Source of the DNA: Pyropia haitanensis
Lineage: Eukaryota; Rhodophyta; Bangiophyceae; Bangiales; Bangiaceae
NCBI GenBank assembly: GCA_008729055.1
Contig: SDUX01000008.1
Location: forward strand, 1,488,001-1,552,000
Length of the DNA stretch: 64,000 bases
Reading direction: 5' to 3'
Program-made: the position numbers and the translations under genes
In this document: positions 41,414-55,510 of the stretch, piece by piece
Numbering within the stretch: position 1 is the first letter of the stretch
Layout of the letters: every line of letters starts with the position of its first letter
Notes under the pieces: model-generated
What the model saw: the letters and a program-made list of their open reading frames with translations, nothing else
What the model was told of the DNA's origin: nothing
Database searches by the model: none

Positions 41414-41869
41414 TCAACTATTACAATTCTTCAATTGAGTAAACATAGAATATTCAGTGGCTCGTTCAAGACCTCTGGACGTACTTGAATGAAAATCTAA
41501 CCGAAAAACCCCTTGTCCGCCCTGTGTCTGAATTCGAGGGGTCAAGTTCCGACTGTCAGACGCCTCTCGACCACTGCTTGGCAGCTGCGACGGCGGCTCT
41601 GTGGTGGCTCGTGTGAGAGCTGCGGACACCTGTTGCTTCGAAACGTTCGACCACCGCGTTGCTTGGGAGCAGGCTCTCCCCGCGCTGGACGTCCCAGCCA
41701 TACCGTGCGTGTAGACCGCGGTTGGCCGCGGTAGCGGCGACGGTGATACCGCCCCGGCCGACACGTACTCAGTGCTCTGCACCTCGGAACAGTTAGCCGC
41801 CTTGAGGCTGGCCCCGCTAAACCACTGCTTGGCGTCGACGGCGGCGGCAGCGGCGGCGGTGGCCAGCAT
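41414..41869 (-). CDS. Hypothetical ORF, 151 aa
   Basis: An ATG-initiated ORF ([19 protein letters not shown]) runs 151 codons in a stretch of moderate GC, where long chance ORFs are less expected than elsewhere in the window. It is Ser/Thr/Ala-rich with no recognised domain. It points away from the FEA1-like gene, whose promoter lies about 550 bp further on. It may equally be non-coding. Confidence 0.2.
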   Translation of the reverse strand: MLATAAAAAAVDAKQWFSGASLKAANCSEVQSTEYVSAGAVSPSPLPRPTAVYTHGMAGTSSAGRACSQATRWSNVSKQQVSAALTRATTEPPSQLPSSGREASDSRNLTPRIQTQGGQGVFRLDFHSSTSRGLERATEYSMFTQLKNCNS

Positions 41870-42426
41870 GGGTGGCGAGGATGACTCCAGCTACCTAGCG
41901 TCTGACTGACCCGGTCCGCGAAACCCTTCCAGCCCCCGCGATGGACAACGTGGCCGAGTCGTGCTCGTGGAACACGCCCGCGCCATGCCCGGCGTACCTG
42001 TGCGCTTCCACAACAGCGGGAATTGCCATGGCACTCATGTCGCATCGTGGGCAGCCGCCTCACTTAAGTATAAACTACTCACAAAACGTAAGGAAACAAC
42101 GAAAATGTGAAGCACGACATAGAACAGTGCGATACGTTGATCCATAGATCAATTGGGTCGTCTGAGAAAGGTGTAGATTCTTGTCGTGCAAGGCCCTCAG
42201 ATACGCGATCCAAAACCCTGGCATGGTCAACCTCCGTCAGGTCGATGCGTGAGGCCGCCATTTCTCATTGCTCTTCTTCGTGCGGCCGCCGACGACGTGG
42301 CATGAATCTGCTACGCCATTCTTGCCGTCGTCTTGCGGAAAACGGATGCCTCATTGCGCCGGCGGTGGGTGCGCGACGACGGCACAGGGGGCAGGGGAAA
42401 TGGCTCTCCCCCACCACCAGGCGCTG

Positions 42427-42433
42427 TATAAAA
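42427..42433 (+). promoter_or_regulatory. TATA box of the FEA1-like gene (TATAAAA)
   Basis: TATAAAA occurs 172 bp before the start codon, within gcgctgtataaaacccggcc. The following leader is pyrimidine-rich (CCCTTCCCCTGCACTCTTCT…), ending ccccacaATGG. A consensus TATA box is uncommon in this window and suits a highly expressed or strongly regulated gene. Confidence 0.65.
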
Positions 42434-42598
42434 CCCGGCCTGCTTGGCCTCGACCACCGGAAACCCACGTCCATCGTCTCACACGCAGCTCACCTCACCG
42501 TTCGGAGTTACCGTCGGCGACGCGGCGGTTGATGCCCCCCTCTGCCCCTTCCCCTGCACTCTTCTTTCTTCCCCTCCTTCGCCTCCCCTCTCCCCACA

Positions 42599-43756
42599 AT
42601 GGTTTCCGCCGCCAAGTGGATGGCCGTCAGCCTGGTTGCCGCCGCCGCTGCTGCTCAAGTGGCGGCGGCACCGGGTGACCCCGGCACGACGATTGCTGGC
42701 TACAAGTTTGTGACGGAGGTGTCGCAGCAGGCCCGCATTGACCTGGACGTGCGCGCCATCGAGAACGCCAAGTCGAACTACGCAGCTGCCAAGAAAGTGT
42801 ACAGCCAGGGGGCCAACTCGCAGGCGGAGGAGGGTGGCAAGCGCACCCTCCAGGGCTTCTCCCTCATGTACGCCAAGCCAGGGGCCCCCCGCACGGAGCC
42901 TCTGGCGGCCATGTCCAAGATTTTCTGGGGAGACTGGGACTACGCCAACAAGCACCTGCTGGCCGCGATGGACGGTCGCAACTCGCCCAAGTACGGTATG
43001 TACGGCAGTGGTGCGCTCGCCAAGACCGCGGCCGCGCGCCAGCAGATCATCAAGAAGGTGATCAAGTTTTCCCTCATCCCTCAGTACGTGCAGCACGAGT
43101 TCGCCCTGTCGATGAGGGACTACAAGAAGGGGCTGTTCGAGGGCTCCTCCGAGCACTGGGACGAGGCCTGGGCGTTCTACGCGGGCTCCCTGGAGAACGG
43201 GTCTGGCAATGGATTCTCTGCCTACATCCTGGCCGAGAAGCGGAGCAAGAACTTTGGCACCCGGTCGGGCGGTCGCAGCTCGGTCAACACGCGCATGCTC
43301 GCCGCGATGACCAAGGGCAAGGGTCAGGTGTCCAAGGCTGGCCAGCTTGGGGCTGTCATCAAGACCACCAAGTGCCTCCGCGGCCTGATGGCGGTGCCCG
43401 CTATCCAGGGCTGCCTCCGCTACTCGTACAGGGTGTCTGACCCGAAGGTGGCGCCCGCGTCCGCGCTGGCCAAGGAGTCGGCCGAGGCGTGGGCGTTTTG
43501 CAGCGCCGCCCTGCCCGGGCTGGCGTCGGTGGACCGTGCCGCGGCGGGGCGCGTGCGCACGGAGACCTACCTGAGCGGCGTCAAGCGCATCAACTGGCCG
43601 GTGGTGCGTGACGCGTTTGGGGCCAAGAACCTGAACAAGATGGGCCTCCGCTGCGCGGACGTTGGTTCTCTGAACGTCGAGTTCCCCGGGGCTAAGCACC
43701 CGGTGTGCAAGGACGGCAAGCTGTCCAACAACAACCAGGGCACCAACTTTTGCTAG
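42599..43756 (+). CDS. FEA1-like secreted iron-assimilation protein
   Basis: FEA1 (H43) is the periplasmic protein of Chlamydomonas that accumulates under low iron and helps iron uptake; related proteins occur in other algae. This 385-aa single-exon protein begins with a clear signal peptide (MVSAAKWMAVSLVAAAAAAQVAAA). The body has the family's look: repeated helical units with VYSQGANSQ, RTLQGFS, QYVQHEFALSMRDYKKG and especially SSEHWDEAWAFYAGS, where acidic and aromatic residues cluster. A second unit (ESAEAWAFCSAALP) near residue 295 suggests an internal duplication. Six or so cysteines sit toward the C-terminus. There is no membrane anchor. Codon use is strongly biased to C/G third positions, with no frameshift, consistent with high expression. 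The TATA box at 42427 fits regulated expression, though I see no named iron element. The family call is by pattern. Confidence 0.68.
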   Translation: MVSAAKWMAVSLVAAAAAAQVAAAPGDPGTTIAGYKFVTEVSQQARIDLDVRAIENAKSNYAAAKKVYSQGANSQAEEGGKRTLQGFSLMYAKPGAPRTEPLAAMSKIFWGDWDYANKHLLAAMDGRNSPKYGMYGSGALAKTAAARQQIIKKVIKFSLIPQYVQHEFALSMRDYKKGLFEGSSEHWDEAWAFYAGSLENGSGNGFSAYILAEKRSKNFGTRSGGRSSVNTRMLAAMTKGKGQVSKAGQLGAVIKTTKCLRGLMAVPAIQGCLRYSYRVSDPKVAPASALAKESAEAWAFCSAALPGLASVDRAAAGRVRTETYLSGVKRINWPVVRDAFGAKNLNKMGLRCADVGSLNVEFPGAKHPVCKDGKLSNNNQGTNFC

Positions 43757-44771
43757 GTAGTTGGTTGCGGCGAGAGTGGCGTAGGCGATGCGTACTGACC
43801 AGACTGATTATTCCAGTGGGGGTTAATGTCCAATGAAAAAAGACAAACCGCCCACGTTGCGTAGGCATGTTGCGCCATATCGAATGACGGACACGCCCCC
43901 ACCCGTCGATGATCGCGGGCACTGGCCAGACGTGCCTTTGAGACACCTCTGGTGGGTCGACTTCTGTCCCTGCGCGTCCCTCTGGTCGACGGGCGGGCGT
44001 CACGGCCTGACGGCGCCCGCTGAGCCCGCCGCATCTTGGTCAAGGACGCGCTTGTCCTTGCCCCGCGCACCGCCGAGGGGGTTCACGTGGCCACGGGGGT
44101 GACCTCGCCGCAACCGGCGCCCGCGTCCGCGGCGGCCGCCACGGCCGACGGTGAACCCCCCCCCCTCGTCCTGTGCGGACGCGACCGGCGGCAAGGTGCC
44201 GACGCCGAGCACGGGCGACCGCCGCAGGGGTTGCCCTCCGCCACGCCTGCAGCCGCGCCCCGCCGCTACCGCGCGGGCCCGCCGCCGACCGTGCCAAGCC
44301 GCCGCCGCCGTTGCGGGCCGGCGCGCAGACGGGGGCGCCCGCAGCGGCGGTGCCGCCCGTCGTCCCCTCCCGCCGCCGCCGCCGCCGCCGCCGTCGCGGC
44401 GGCAGGAGCGCCCACCGACGCTGTCAACGTTGGCGGCGGACGCGGCCACGGCGGGTCGTGCAAGTGGCCGCAAGTCCGACCGCCGCCGCCTCCCCGCCTC
44501 CCCGCCCCCCCCCCACCCTTCCCTCGCCGCTCCCCGCGCCGCAACTCACCCCCGTCCAGCAGGAATGAAGCCGCCGCGTACCGCACGGGGGTGACGGGCG
44601 TCTCGGCCGCCACGGCTGGCCGCCCTGGCGCCCCCGTCACCCCCACCAGCCACCCCCGCCACCGCCACCGCCACCCCCACCAGCCACCCCCGCCACCGCC
44701 ACCGCCACCGCCACCGCCACTGCCATTACCCACCCCCCCCACCGCCACCACTACCGCCACGGCCGCACCCC

Positions 44772-44805
<34 letters not shown>

Positions 44806-45098
44806 GCCGAGGTGGCCCCCGCGCCCGACCCGCCACGCAGGCACCGGCGCCCGACGACGACCCCTGCCGATCCCAAAACTTCACGGTGCCGGAAAAGGTG
44901 GATTCCGTGACCCCAAAGTAGATTTTCCGCCCCTTTTTTTCGTGGAGTGTGCGGCCGGCGCGGCAGAGGAGTTGAGTGAGAGCGCGGGGACGCGACCGCC
45001 CGCGGCCAGCACTCCCCGCCGCCCCCCCTCGGCTGCCCTCCTCCCCCCCCCCCCCCCCGCCGCCCCCGACTCTGGCGGCCATTCCCCGTGGCCATGGG
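43757..45098. other. Spacer; CCACCGCCA-type minisatellite
   Basis: 43757-44000 is of moderate GC. From 44100 it becomes GC-rich, with a CACCCCCACCAGCCACCC/CCGCCACCG minisatellite at 44636-44720 and poly-CCG up to 44810. No gene is recognised; the 5' end of the next gene may extend back into it. Confidence 0.4.
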
Positions 45099-49056
<3,958 letters not shown>

Positions 49057-50403
49057 GGGACGGAGGGGCGGGGGCGCCGCCGCCGCCAGGCGCCGCGCCT
49101 GTTAGGCGGTGTGCCGCCCCCCACAGACCCGAAGCCCCACCACTCTCCGTATGTGCTCCCCGCCCCCGCTCTCGTGGGTGGCCAAGGTGTCCACACATGA
49201 CCCGTCTTCAGCGGCACTCGGAAAGTTCTGCTCTGCTGTAGTAAGACCCCGCCCCAAGCACCCAACGCTCTCCTCTCCTCCCCCCTTGGCCGTCTCCCCC
49301 GCAACCGATGATGGTGGTGGTCCGAGCACAAGGACCGACAGCGCCGAGCAGCTGCTACAGGACATTCTTTCATTGTGTTGCCCCTTGCAGATCTTGCACG
49401 TCAACCGAATCTCGACTGGGGGGGGCCGTTTGCCTCTTCTGTTTCCTTCTTGACCCTGGTACCTGCCCCACGATGACTGTTTTTTTCAACGGTCTCCCGC
49501 AGATGTACACTACGACTACAATGTGACTAGGCATGTGGAGCTGCTTGTGGTGGGATGCGATAATCGGATCCTTCAACGCATGGTCGGCACCCCGAGGTCG
49601 CGGTAGCCGAGCCGAAAACAGACGAAGTAGAAACCCCAGGGGCAGCGGCCGCCGCCGTGCTGCCTCAACCTTCCTCTACAGCGTTGTGTGCTTCCCCATC
49701 CAGCGTCAGTGCCCCACCGGTACACACACAAGTCCAGTTGTGCGCCGCCGATGGGCCGGCCGCGACCGACCACCGCGGCAGCAGACGTTGAGACGGCACT
49801 GCCAGTCGACCGCGCTTAGCACCTCCCCGGCACCGGCCTGCCCACGGCAATGGAGCGCTCCTGCAACGTGCCGTGCTAGCGCGGCACGCGAGGCCGTGGC
49901 GTTTGGACGAGGGGGGCGTGGAGGCCAGAGGGAGGGGCGCGACCACGCTGCCATGCGGTGCCCGACCCGTCGACTCCGCGGACAAGGCTGAAAGAAGAGA
50001 CTGTATTTTTACCCATTCCAGGTTCCATGGCTCTACTCACTTTCCGTTTTTTGCACCATGAAATATGTTTGCTGTTTTTTATTTTGACCTGATTTTGAGA
50101 ACGGGGGCACTGACAGTCATCGATTTTCACAGTCCCGCCACTCTTCGCATCGGGCTTGGGTTGCACGACGACATGCGCCGCGACAGCAGCGCTCTCTCTC
50201 CCAGTGGGACTCCCCCGACGTTGACGCTCCGGGCGGCGCGCGCTGGTCGCCGGCCTTGCCCGGCGGCTACTATTCTTCTCTATCGGTTTCCCGTCGAACC
50301 CGCTGCTTTGTGAACACCCCGCCTGCGGGTAAGTTCCCCTGCTCCTCTCCTTCCGAGTGCTTCCCTCAACCTTCCTCTGTCCCTTGGTGGCAACACAGCC
50401 ATC
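49057..50403. other. Spacer; no gene recognised
   Basis: Moderate-GC sequence between the CobB fusion and the lectin gene. Only short unconvincing ORFs. The last 120 bp are pyrimidine-rich (CTCTCCTTCC, CCTTCCTCTGTCCC) and probably form the lectin gene's promoter and leader. Confidence 0.4.
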
Positions 50404-51942
50404 ATGGCGGCGTCCCTGTTTGGCGGTTCCCGTTCCCTTCATGTGCCACGCACGGCTGCACTGCGTTCCCTTCACTTATCGCTGTCGGCTACCACCGCCT
50501 GCGCGGCTGTGGCGACCGTTCTGGCTGCCGCCGCCGCGCCCGCCGCGGCCACCCTGGCGTTCCCCTTTTTTGGTGCCGGCGACTTTTGGCACTCCTTCGA
50601 GCATCCCTTCCACTCTGGGCCCAACGAGCCGCTGCTGCACTGGGAGACCAAGGGCGCCACCGTCCTGACGGCGTCCCCCGACACGGGCGGGGACGTGGTG
50701 CGGCTGACGCCAGCGGTGCAGGGCCGGTCGGGGATCCTGGTCAACACCATCCGGACCAACAGCAACGACTTTTCAGGCTACATTGACTTTGAGGTGCGGA
50801 CGTCCAAGGCGTCCCACGAGGCCGCCGACGGGTTTGGCTTTTGGTTCCTCCGCGACGCGCCGGGGCTGGGCCCCGCCATGGGGATTGCGGAGAAGTTTGT
50901 GGGCCTTGGCGTCATTGTCGACACGTTTGCCAACACCCGCTCGACGCGCGTGCCGTACGTGTACGGGGTGGTCAATGACGGGACGCGGGCGTGGGACGTG
51001 TCGTCGGACGGCGCCAAGCAGCAGCTGACGCCAGGTTGCCGCGCTGAGCTGGACCGCCCCATGCGCATGTACGTTTCGTACGAGGCGGCGACGGGGTCGC
51101 TGAAGGTGGCCATGTCCCAGGCGACGGCACACGCCCACTGGTACCACTGCTTTGAGGCGAGCAACGTGCACCTGCCCTTCTCGGGCGGCCTCTTTGCCGT
51201 GTCGGCCGAGACGGGCCACTTCTTCGCCTCCCACGACGTGGCGGCCGTGCAAATCCAGGCGGACCACCGGGTGGACGTGGTGGACGCCCACGGCGGGGCG
51301 GGCGGCCACCACCAGGTCAACAGCGCACTGGTGCGGGACGAGCACGACACCCACGCGCCGGCGGCGGGCGCGGGCTCGGCTGGCGCCGGCGGCGGTGCCG
51401 CGCCGGGGGTGCACCCCGAGCACCATGCAAAGATGGACGCGGCGTTCGAGGCCAAGATTGGGTCCCTCCGCGCGTCGCTGGCGGCCATGGGCGTGGGCGC
51501 CCCCTCCGGGGCGGCCACGTCGGACGCGGCGACGCTGTCCAAGATGGAGCTGATCAAGTCGGTCGTGACGGAGATGCTCGACGCGGTGACGGTGCAGCAG
51601 AACAAGTTTGGGAGCCTCCTCGACTCGGTGAACCGGCTGAACGCGGCGTCCGCGTCGGTGCACGTCACGTCCGAGTCGTTTTCGCGGGAGCTGCGCCAGG
51701 TGGAACACTCGATCGAGGCGCTCAAGTACGCGACGGAGGAGCTGGACGGCGTGCAGCGGTCGACGGGCGCGTCGCTCGCCGAGTCCCACCGAGCGGTAGC
51801 CGACGCGACGGCGCGGCATACGAGCGCGAGCTCGCGCGCGCTGCGCTACACCCTCTTTGCGGTCGCCCAGCTGATGGTGGCGGCGCTGGGGTGGGTGCTC
51901 CACACGTCCTCGTTTGGACGACATAAGGGGGGGATGGTGTAA
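50404..51942 (+). CDS. L-type (leguminous-like) lectin, ERGIC-53/VIP36 family cargo receptor
   Basis: These type I membrane lectins bind high-mannose glycans and carry glycoproteins between ER and Golgi. This 512-aa single exon begins with an N-terminal leader and a hydrophobic signal (ACAAVATVLAAAAAPAAATLA). The lectin domain follows: LHWETKGATVLTASPDTGGDVVRLTP, GRSGILVNT, SGYIDFEVRTS, ADGFGFWFLRD, FVGLGVIVDTFANTRS with the D/N metal and sugar ligands, TPGCRAELDRPMRMYVSY, HWYHCFEASNVHLPFSGGLFAVSAETGHF. The two Cys of GCRAE and HCFEA are placed for the family disulphide. A His/Gly/Ala linker leads to a long coiled coil (about residues 340-470), as in ERGIC-53, then a transmembrane helix (YTLFAVAQLMVAALGWVLHT) and a short basic cytosolic tail HKGGMV. 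A C-terminal Val can act as an ER-export signal; the FF of ERGIC-53 is absent. Confidence 0.9.
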   Translation: MAASLFGGSRSLHVPRTAALRSLHLSLSATTACAAVATVLAAAAAPAAATLAFPFFGAGDFWHSFEHPFHSGPNEPLLHWETKGATVLTASPDTGGDVVRLTPAVQGRSGILVNTIRTNSNDFSGYIDFEVRTSKASHEAADGFGFWFLRDAPGLGPAMGIAEKFVGLGVIVDTFANTRSTRVPYVYGVVNDGTRAWDVSSDGAKQQLTPGCRAELDRPMRMYVSYEAATGSLKVAMSQATAHAHWYHCFEASNVHLPFSGGLFAVSAETGHFFASHDVAAVQIQADHRVDVVDAHGGAGGHHQVNSALVRDEHDTHAPAAGAGSAGAGGGAAPGVHPEHHAKMDAAFEAKIGSLRASLAAMGVGAPSGAATSDAATLSKMELIKSVVTEMLDAVTVQQNKFGSLLDSVNRLNAASASVHVTSESFSRELRQVEHSIEALKYATEELDGVQRSTGASLAESHRAVADATARHTSASSRALRYTLFAVAQLMVAALGWVLHTSSFGRHKGGMV

Positions 51943-52322
51943 AGCTCGGCGCGCGGGGCGGGGGGCGGTGGGGGGGGCGGTGCCCGTTGCAGCCGGCCAT
52001 CAATACCCTTATCGAAGCCAACGGCTATCCTTGAGAACATGCGGGGCGACGTAGGTTGCAGGGGGCGGGGCGGAAAGGGGCGCGTGGACGGCACCCCATT
52101 ACGGAAACCTGGCCGGCCACCGCGTGGGCGGCCGGCTGCCGCTGGCCTCGACGGCCGTCGCCCTGGCAAGAGAGGAGCAGCACATGAGCACGGCGACCCC
52201 ACCCAGACGCGGTTGCCAGGCAGCCCCCTTGAATAATGTATCGCGACACAGACACGCACCGTCCCGGCAGGGGGACGCGGCGGCACCGCCCCCCGCCCGC
52301 ACTCCCTCCCCCCCCCCCCACA
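51943..52322. other. Spacer between convergent genes
   Basis: 380 bp between the stops of the lectin (+) and aminotransferase (-) genes. It must hold both 3' UTRs; I see no clear polyadenylation signal and no gene. Confidence 0.4.
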
Positions 52323-53749
52323 TTACACCCCCCCTACGCGGCGCACACAAAACGCGCGCATCCGCGCAAACGCCTCGGACAGCACCCCCCGGGGCGCACA
52401 AAAGACCAGCCGCACGTAGCCCGGCGCGTCAAAGCACGCGCCTGGCAGCACAAAGACGCTCTCCTCTGACCGCAGCGCCGCGACAAACGCCGCGTCGTCG
52501 GCAAGGCCCAGCGCCGCACAGTCGACGCGCACCATCACGTACATGCTGCCCGCGGCGGGGAGGACGGTCAGGCCCGGCACGCCCGCCAGCGCCGTCACCG
52601 CAAACGCGGCGTGGTCGGCGAGCGTGCGCAGCAGCTCCGCACGGGCGGCGGCAATGGCGGGCGCGTCGGAGAGGAGCGTCGGCACCAGCGCCTGCGTCGG
52701 CCGGTGGGGCCCGACCATGCGGGTGGTGAGCGCGCGGACGCCCGCGCGGACGCCCGAGGCGGTCAGCACGCCGGCGGCGTCGTGGAGGAGCAGCCACCCG
52801 CAGCGCCAGCCCGGCACGACCGACTGCTTGGACAGCCCGCCGACGGTCAGGACCGGCACGTCCCCCGAGACGGACGACAGGGGCGTCCACGGGACGCCCT
52901 CAAACGCCATCCCCGCGTACACCTCGTCGGCAATGATGGGCAGCCGCGCGGCCGACGCGACCGCCGCGACCGCCGCCAGGTGCGCCGCCGAGTAGACGCT
53001 GCCGCACGGGTTGGACGGGTTGTTGACAATGATCGCGGCGGTCGTGTCGTCGACCGCGGCGGCGAGGCTGTCCAGGTCCACCTCCCAGCCCGACTCGGGG
53101 CGGAGGTCGTACGTCCGCACGCGGATGCCCATGCCCTCGGCGAGGGTGCGGAAGAGCGGGAAGCCCGGCCGCGCCATCAGCACCGACTGCCCCGCGTTGG
53201 CCACCGCCCCGATGGCCAGCTCCAGCGCGCCCGACGTGCCGACCGTCATGACCACGTCTTCCGGCGTCAGCGGCGCCGCGGGCGTCGTGTACCGCGCCGC
53301 CACCGCCGCCCGCGCGGCGGGCAGCCCAAACGAGGGCGCGTACCCATTGTGCGCGCGGCCACGGAGGATGCCGACCGCCGCGTCGAGCACCTCGTCCGGC
53401 ACCCGCAGGTTGCCGTACGCCGTCGGGTCGCCGACAGACAGGTCGAGGAGCGCCTTTTCGGGGTTGGGCGCGCCGCCAATGCCCTGCACCAGGTTGCGGA
53501 TGGGGTTGACCGTCGCGCGGGAGCGGTCGCTCGCGGCGAGGCGCCAGCCGCCGGGCACCGCGGGGGGGGCGGCGGGTTGGGGCCCCGCACCGCCGCCGCC
53601 GCCGCCGCCATGGCCGCCAGAATGGCGGGGTCCGCCCCGACGCGGTCGCTACCGCCGCTGCTGCCGCCGCCGCCGCCGCCGCCATCACCGACCGCCGCGG
53701 TGCCCGCCGCAGCCGGCACGGGCGGCTCTACGCCGGTCGGCGGGGCCAT
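52323..53749 (-). CDS. Tyrosine aminotransferase-like PLP enzyme (class I)
   Basis: Tyrosine aminotransferase makes 4-hydroxyphenylpyruvate, the precursor of homogentisate, tocopherol and plastoquinone in algae. The core runs from 53558: GGWRLAASDRSRATVNPIRNLVQGI is the typical TAT start. LDLSVGDPTAYGNL, NGYAPSFGLPAAR, VGTSGALELAIG, NNPSNPCGSVY, IIADEVYAGMAF (PLP-ring Asp), GGLSKQSVVPGWRCGWL (Schiff-base Lys) and APGYVRLVFCAP (carboxylate-binding Arg) follow. The core is about 411 aa, full length. The frame has no ATG at its 5' end; across the 8-base run 53562-53569 it joins a one-base-shifted frame with ATG at 53749 (MAPPTGVEPP…[16 protein letters not shown]), a plausible transit-like leader. 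A nicotianamine- or general aromatic-aminotransferase role cannot be excluded. It converges on the lectin gene. Confidence 0.88.
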
Positions 53750-53784
53750 GGCGTCCTCCGCCTCCCCGGCCGGGGCGGCGACGA

Positions 53785-53950
53785 CCCCCCCCCCCCCACC
53801 AAAAAAGTGGCGGCGTAGCAGAGGGAGCACAGCCCCCCCCGTCGTCGAGCTCCCGCGCCGCCGTCGACACCCCACACTTGGCACACGCCGCGGGCGGTGC
53901 CGTCGCGTCCGCCACCGCGTCCGTGTCGTCGAGGCTCAGGCCGCCACCAC

Positions 53951-53984
<34 letters not shown>

Positions 53985-54205
53985 CCCCTCCCCGCCGCCC
54001 GGCGAGGCCGCCGTCGACGGCGGCGGCGGCGGCAGCGGCTGCGACGACGGCGGCGGCGGCGGCGGCGGCGTCCACCCCCCCGGCGCGGGCACGTCCACGC
54101 CCTGCTTGGCCGCGATGCTCGCAAGGACCGCGTCGAGGCGCTCGGCGGGGGGGAGCGCGTCGAGCGGCACGGGCGCGTCCTCGCCGGGCACGTAGACGGT
54201 GCCGG
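53785..54205 (-). CDS. Zinc-ribbon-like coding segment just upstream of the aminotransferase
   Basis: On the minus strand a frame reads GTVYVPGEDAPVPLDALPPAERLDAVLASIAAKQGVD, then Pro- and Gly-rich runs, then LSLDDTDAVADATAP and CAKCGVSTAARELDDGGG. Over a G/C run the adjacent frame continues LCSLCYAATF. Together this gives C-x2-C…C-x2-C, the look of a zinc ribbon. The following Gly run leads without a stop into the aminotransferase leader, so this could be an N-terminal domain of that gene or the end of a separate gene. I do not recognise the family. Confidence 0.3.
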
Positions 54206-54317
54206 GGGGGGGGGGGGGGCGCCGAGGGGGGGGGGGGGGGGGGGGGGGCGTCCCCCGACCGCGCCCGAGCACCCGCCGCGCCGCCCCGGGCCGCCGCGCC
54301 GCGACGGCCGGCGGCGG

Positions 54318-54356
<39 letters not shown>

Positions 54357-55510
54357 GCGCAGCGGCCTGCCGGCGGCCGGCGGCGGTGGCGAGATGGCGG
54401 GGGACGCGGCGTGAGAGGCCGCCGGGCGGGGGAACAAACGCCCGCATCGTCGGCCGCGAACGCGGTGGGGGAGCCGTGGGGGACACACAGCCGAGCGACA
54501 GAGGGAAGGGCGGCAGGGCAGGGGTAAAGGTAGATGGGGGTACGGAGAGCAGCGACAGGAAGAAGGGGGGGCGGACGCGGGGTGCGGCGGGGCCCGGAAT
54601 AGAGAGAACGGTGTTGGTCGTCGCGCCGCGGCGGCGGGGTGGATCACTGCCACGGAGCCACATCCGGTCTGTTGTGCTTTTCGTACGAACAGGCGAGTTT
54701 TTGCCAATCCCCTTCCTGGATGGTTCGTATTTTACTGTACTTGGGTCAGTGTACAGTACCCTCTCTTCATCTCTAATTCGCTCAGTTTTGTTGACCTCGT
54801 CCTGTATACCTGTGGGGGGGGTCGGATCACATGTGATCAAACGCCCCCCAGAGGAGGGGATCTCGCCATTGACGCCCAAGCCACCGTGCCGTCACCCCCC
54901 TTCCCATCCCCCCCCATTACCTTCCCTCCGTCTCCCTCCCCGTCCCTCCCCCCCTACCCCCTTTTACCTCGCCCCTCACTCTGTCCCCTCGGACAGGCCG
55001 CGATGGAGTCCCCCACCGTCCCCCCCGCCTCGGTCTTCACCCCCCCCCCCCCCCCCCCCACCAATGACGCCACCACCACCCTCGCCGCCCCCCCCCTCCT
55101 CCCCCGCGCCGCCGCCGCCGCCCGCGGTGCCGCCCTCGTCATGGGCGGTCCCCCACCCCCCCCGGCACCCCCACCCCCCCGGCACCCCCACCCCCCCCCG
55201 AGGCCACCCTCCTCGCCGCCGCCGTGGTGCCGCACCCATATCGAGGCCGCCGCCGTGGCAGGTCGCCACCCCGTACACCCCCCCGCACCTGCTCTCCCCT
55301 TGCGCTTCCGCGCGCGTGAGACCGCTCCCAGTGGGGAGGAGGGTCGTCCGCGCGCTGCGCCTCAAGGAGGAGTAGGGGGTACCTGGCCTCCTGCTCCCCT
55401 CGTTTGCTGCGCGGATCCAGCCGTCGCATTCGTGGTCAGGGGATGAGGGGCGGGGGCGGTCCTCCGCGCCCCGTCTGGTTCCTTCTTCTCTTTGTTCGTC
55501 TGCTTCGTTG
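54206..55510. other. Spacer with poly-C tracts; no reliable gene
   Basis: 54420-54900 is of moderate GC. From 54890 to 55210 C runs of 7-15 dominate. A short possible coding end (…VATPYTPPHLLSPCASARVRPLPVGRRVVRALRLKEE, stop near 55375) follows, but frames are not reliable and I do not recognise it. Confidence 0.35.

Noticed and set aside
44636..44720. Repeat array considered as a CRISPR-like array
   Set aside because: Units are short, overlapping and without unique spacers; a simple CCACC/CCGCCACCG minisatellite in a eukaryotic spacer.
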